Below are positions 51,129-53,908 of a stretch of 53,908 nucleotides of DNA, in pieces (position 1 is the first letter of the stretch; the number at the start of each line of letters is the position of its first letter). The DNA lies in NCBI RefSeq assembly GCF_900115845.1, contig NZ_FOXX01000015.1, positions 1 to 53,908 on the forward strand. Reading direction: 5' to 3'. The notes below the pieces were generated by a model. That model did no database searches, had not been told where the DNA came from, and worked only from the letters and a program-made list of their open reading frames with translations. This DNA comes from Priestia endophytica DSM 13796 (GTDB taxonomy: Bacteria > Bacillota > Bacilli > Bacillales > Bacillaceae_H). Made by a program: the position numbers and the translations under genes.

Positions 51129-52544
51129 ATGGAGCAAACTTCAACACATAAACATCACGAATATAGTGTAAAAGTGATTATGACAGTATTGCTTGCGGGC
51201 GCCTTTGTCGCTATTTTGAATCAAACGCTGTTGGCAACAGCATTGCCGCATATTATGGCTGATTTGAAAATTGATGCAACAAAAGCACAATGGCTAACAA
51301 CAGTTTTTATGTTAGTTAACGGGATTATGATTCCTGTTACAGCATTTTTAATCGGGAAATTTTCAACAAGAGGATTATTCTTAACAGCAATGGGCCTATT
51401 TGCTATAGGTACGGGAGTTGCTGCTATTTCCCCGACATTTTCTTTATTGCTTGTAGGACGTGTATTACAAGCCGCAGGAGCTGGTATTATGTTACCACTC
51501 ATGCAAACAATTTTACTTTTAATGTTTCCAATTGAAAAACGCGGAAGTGCAATGGGAATGGTTGGACTTGTTATTGCCTTTGCGCCAGCTATTGGACCAA
51601 CACTATCTGGATGGATTGTTGATAGCTACTCATGGCGCTATTTATTTTATCTCATTTTCCCAATTGCAATTATAGATATTATTTTCGCGTACTTTGCGCT
51701 TAAAAATGTGACAGAGCGTAAAAATCCAACGCTTGATGTTCTGTCCATTATTTTATCTACGCTTGGTTTCGGAGGCTTGCTGTTTGGATTTAGTAATGCA
51801 GGATCAAATGGATGGGGAAGTTTATCTGTTTTAGCCCCGCTCATTGTTGGAATCGTAACACTTGTTTTATTTATTGTTCGTCAGTTTAAATTAAAAGAAC
51901 CAATTTTAGAATTTAGAGTGTTCAAAAATCCGATTTTCACGCTTACAACAATTATTGCAATGATCGTTTTCACAGCGATGATTGGTGGCGCAACAATTTT
52001 ACCGCTTTACATCCAAGGAATGCTGCACTATAGTGCTTTAAGATCAGGGCTTATCCTTCTCCCGGGAGCTATTCTAATGGGAATTATGTCACCAATTACA
52101 GGACGAATCTTTGATAAAGTAGGAGCGAGAGGATTGTCTCTTGTGGGAACAGCGCTTCTAACGATTGGTACACTCCCATTTGTAATATTAGATGATCATA
52201 CATCAATTACACTTATTACAATTATGTATGCAGTCAGAATGCTTGGGATGGCAATGGTTATGATGCCTCTAACAACGGCTGGCTTAAATCAGCTGCCAAG
52301 AGAGCTTATCACGCATGGTACAGCTATGAATAACACAATGCGTCAAGTTGCAGGAGCAATTGGAACAGCTGTCTTAATTACAGTGATGAGTAGTGCAAGT
52401 AAAAATGCGGAGACAGCTGATCAGATGATGGCTCAAATTCATGGGGTCAACATGGCATTCCTTGTTACCGCAGTTCTTGCTTTCGTAGCATTATTAATGT
52501 CTATCTTTGTAAAAGGCTCAAGAAAAAGTGCTTTAAGTAAATAA
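51129..52544 (+). CDS. DHA2 family (EmrB/QacA, LmrB-like) multidrug exporter
   Basis: A 471-residue major facilitator of the 14-span DHA2 class. Motif A-like LIGKFSTRGLF, the drug-antiport motif C in AFAPAIGPTLSGWIVD and the N-terminal LNQTLLATALPHIM with conserved polar residues are all present. Such proteins expel lipophilic drugs by proton antiport; B. subtilis LmrB (lincomycin) and Mdr are relatives, but the substrate cannot be told. AAAGGGAG precedes ATG 51129. The long leader suggests inducible expression. Monocistronic, with a terminator. Confidence 0.88.
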   Translation: MEQTSTHKHHEYSVKVIMTVLLAGAFVAILNQTLLATALPHIMADLKIDATKAQWLTTVFMLVNGIMIPVTAFLIGKFSTRGLFLTAMGLFAIGTGVAAISPTFSLLLVGRVLQAAGAGIMLPLMQTILLLMFPIEKRGSAMGMVGLVIAFAPAIGPTLSGWIVDSYSWRYLFYLIFPIAIIDIIFAYFALKNVTERKNPTLDVLSIILSTLGFGGLLFGFSNAGSNGWGSLSVLAPLIVGIVTLVLFIVRQFKLKEPILEFRVFKNPIFTLTTIIAMIVFTAMIGGATILPLYIQGMLHYSALRSGLILLPGAILMGIMSPITGRIFDKVGARGLSLVGTALLTIGTLPFVILDDHTSITLITIMYAVRMLGMAMVMMPLTTAGLNQLPRELITHGTAMNNTMRQVAGAIGTAVLITVMSSASKNAETADQMMAQIHGVNMAFLVTAVLAFVALLMSIFVKGSRKSALSK

Positions 52545-52555
52545 GCTATCTATCA

Positions 52556-52587
52556 AAAGCTGTTCTCCTAGGAGAACAGCTTTTTTA
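52556..52587 (+). terminator. Intrinsic terminator of the exporter gene
   Basis: AAAAGCTGTTCTCCT (52556-52570) mirrors AGGAGAACAGCTTTT (52571-52585) without a spacer, then T. Confidence 0.93.
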
Positions 52588-52608
52588 CATGAATAAAAAT
52601 AAAGTTTT

Positions 52609-52617
52609 GATATAATG
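52609..52617 (+). promoter_or_regulatory. Extended -10 promoter of the vWA gene
   Basis: TGATATAAT has a perfect TATAAT (52612-52617) with the upstream TG of an extended -10 element. No good -35 is present. It precedes the ribosome site GGAGAGGGGAG (about 52632-52642) and ATG 52648. Confidence 0.6.
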
Positions 52618-52647
52618 AAAAAAAAGGAAAGGGAGAGGGGAGTATAA

Positions 52648-53379
52648 ATGGTAACAATTGATTTATAGAAAGAAAATGTAAAACAAGTTTTAGAGAAAAA
52701 GAATATAAGAGGCGTCAAAGCTCGTGTAGGTCTTGTATTAGACATTACAGGATCAATGAGAGCACTTTATAAAAATGGAACAGTGCAGAAAGTTGTAGAA
52801 CGTATCTTAGCTGTAGCACACGAGTTTGATGATGATGGGGTTTTAGATGTATGGGTGTATGATAACGAATTCTCAAGACTCAAGTCTGTTACTGAACTAG
52901 ACTTTGAAGATTACGTAAATCGAGTGATTTTAGAAGACGACCTCATTCATAAATTTGGCCGAAACAATGAATTACCTGTTATGGAAGATGTTATTAAAAA
53001 ATACATAGAAGAGGAAAAAAGTGATTATCCAACTTTCCTTGTCTTTATTAATGATGGAGGGTGTAAGAAAAATATTAAATCTCTTATTGAAAAAAGCGCA
53101 GTAAAGCCAATTTTTTGGCAATTTGTTGGTATTGGTAATGGAAACTTTGACTTCTTAAAAAAACTAGATGAGCTAGAGGATCGCATTGTAGATAATGCAA
53201 ATTTCATACACATTGAAGATATTGAAAGCACCTCAGACCGTGAACTTTATGATCAATTATTAAACGAGTTTCCTTTGTGGCTAAAAGCAGCCAAAAAAAA
53301 GGGTGTAATAAAAACCGTGCAAGAGGATAACCGGAAAGAAGGATTTTTCAAGAGAATTTTTGGAATGCAAAGGAAATAA
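52648..53379 (+). pseudogene. von Willebrand A domain gene with in-frame TAG
   Basis: ATG 52648 follows a strong GGAGAGGGGAG. The frame meets TAG at 52666, codon 7, and then stays open for 236 further codons to 53379. The part after the stop is a well-kept vWA domain: RGVKARVGLVLDITGSMRAL holds the metal-ion-dependent adhesion motif DxTGS, and DVWVYDNEF and FINDGG follow. It resembles TerF/TerY-type proteins associated with tellurite/stress loci. The only downstream ATG (52756) lies inside the DxTGS motif, so a protein from there would lack it. The gene is either newly inactivated or read by suppression. Confidence 0.75.
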
Positions 53380-53385
53380 AACATG

Positions 53386-53420
53386 AAAAAGAGAATATGA
53401 TATTCATATTCTCTTTTTCT
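53386..53420. terminator. Bidirectional terminator
   Basis: AAAAAGAGAATATGA (53386-53400) pairs with TCATATTCTCTTTTT (53404-53418). It separates the vWA gene from the convergent 3D-domain gene. Confidence 0.92.
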
Positions 53421-53429
53421 ATTATTCTA

Positions 53430-53908
53430 TTAGTTTAAAACTTTAACTTGAACAGTTCTTGAACCCCAGTTTTTAGCTTGATGTTGATCAGCCATAAAGA
53501 GATCAATACGGTTACCTTTAATAGCGCCACCTGTATCTCCAGCGATTGCTTCACCATAGCCTTGAACCCATACTCTAGACCCTAATGGAATAATGCTTGG
53601 GTCAACAGCAATTACTTTTTGATTAGGATTGCTTTTTAGATCAATTCCTGTTGCTGTTACACCTGAACATCCAGAACAGTCAGCTGTATAAGCTGTAGCT
53701 GTAGCTGTAATTGTTTTAGATGCAGTTGCTTGTTGTTGTTGTTGTTGCTGTTGTTGCTGTTGTTGTTGCTGTTGTTGTTGCTGCTGTTGTTGCTGTTGTT
53801 GTTGCTGCTGTTGTTGCTGTTGTTGTTGCTGTTGTTGTTGCTGAGCTTGAGCCTCTTGCTGAGCTTGGGCTTGTTGCTGAGCTTGGGCTTGTTGCTGAGC
53901 TTGAGCCT
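53430..53908 (-). CDS. 3D-domain cell-wall protein with polyglutamine tract (5' part outside the window)
   Basis: Read on the minus strand, this is the C-terminal 158 residues of a secreted protein; the start lies beyond the window. The last 90 residues are a 3D domain (YocH/YuiC, MltA-like fold): AYTADCSGCSG, GIDLKSNP, AVDPSIIPLGSRVWV, GYGEAIAGDTGGAIKG and NRIDLFM, with the three conserved Asp residues. Such domains are muralytic, lytic transglycosylase-like, and usually follow LysM or SH3 wall-binding modules. Ahead of it is a tract of 38 uninterrupted Gln codons (53730-53843, a mix of CAA and CAG), preceded by AQAQQQ and AQAQQE repeats. Confidence 0.88.
   Translation of the reverse strand, partial: AQAQQQAQAQQQAQAQQEAQAQQQQQQQQQQQQQQQQQQQQQQQQQQQQQQQQQQQQQQATASKTITATATAYTADCSGCSGVTATGIDLKSNPNQKVIAVDPSIIPLGSRVWVQGYGEAIAGDTGGAIKGNRIDLFMADQHQAKNWGSRTVQVKVLN

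Noticed and set aside
53700-53908. Short tandem repeat considered as a CRISPR array or satellite
   Set aside because: The unit is three bases, stays in frame with a 3D-domain protein and encodes Gln; there are no spacers of CRISPR size.

Overview
The window is chromosomal DNA of a low-GC, Gram-positive, spore-former-type bacterium, most likely a Bacillaceae member (Bacillus or Priestia type). The evidence is the A+T-rich sequence, strong AGGAGG ribosome sites, TTG and GTG starts, many intrinsic terminators, CcpA (cre) sites, and an opening gene order (tRNA cluster, sigW-rsiW, cdaA-cdaR-glmM, glmS with its ribozyme) that matches the Bacillus subtilis backbone. The species cannot be named from this sequence alone.

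Layout. 1-540: five tRNAs (Val, Thr, Tyr, Gln, Lys) and a terminator. 0.75-8.2 kb: envelope-stress sigma factor SigW with its anti-sigma factor, then the c-di-AMP and cell-wall precursor block cdaA-cdaR-glmM-glmS; a consensus SigW promoter and a glmS ribozyme are visible. 8.4-15.3 kb: a MarR/nitroreductase pair, an aldo-keto reductase, a class D type beta-lactamase, succinate-semialdehyde dehydrogenase with a divergent LysR regulator, and a DUF2628 membrane protein. 15.3-18.6 kb: ketodeoxygluconate uptake and phosphorylation (permease, kinase, IclR regulator, two cre sites) with no aldolase gene. 18.7-22.4 kb: yvgN, yfnB, ysnE, a broken DUF4440 gene and two small membrane proteins. 22.4-27.0 kb: a four-carbon sugar-acid locus (GntP permease, DUF1537 kinase, GarR/LtnD-type dehydrogenase, divergent GntR regulator). 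27.1-30.6 kb: a MarR/SnoaL-like pair and an XRE/DUF3169/unknown membrane-protein cassette. 30.6-31.8 kb: a manganese-catalase remnant, a 52-bp perfect palindrome and heme O synthase.

32.3-36.2 kb holds the most unusual system. Five co-directional genes encode four HMA-like domains that share an HxxPGRxRL motif and lack CxxC. One of these domains is the N terminus of a CtpC-like P-type ATPase whose CPx motif is replaced by ICG. A 73-residue single-span membrane protein closes the set and recalls the small partners of mycobacterial CtpC-type pumps.

36.4-45.4 kb: a MarC family protein, an aminotransferase, an alpha/beta hydrolase, a SAP-domain protein, an amino acid permease, a truncated FecCD permease, MerR and DUF4870 genes, a 2-hydroxyacid dehydrogenase and a GNAT protein. 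45.4-50.8 kb: complete mannitol use (mtlA fused IICBA, mtlR, mtlD) with a likely MtlR operator and a cre site. 51.0-53.9 kb: an EmrB-type multidrug exporter, a von Willebrand A gene broken by an in-frame TAG, and the C-terminal part of a 3D-domain cell-wall protein with 38 consecutive glutamine codons, cut by the window end.

Several genes are decaying: the DUF4440 gene, the Mn catalase, the FecCD permease, the vWA gene and possibly a small membrane ORF at 9823. I see no prophage, insertion sequence or CRISPR array.
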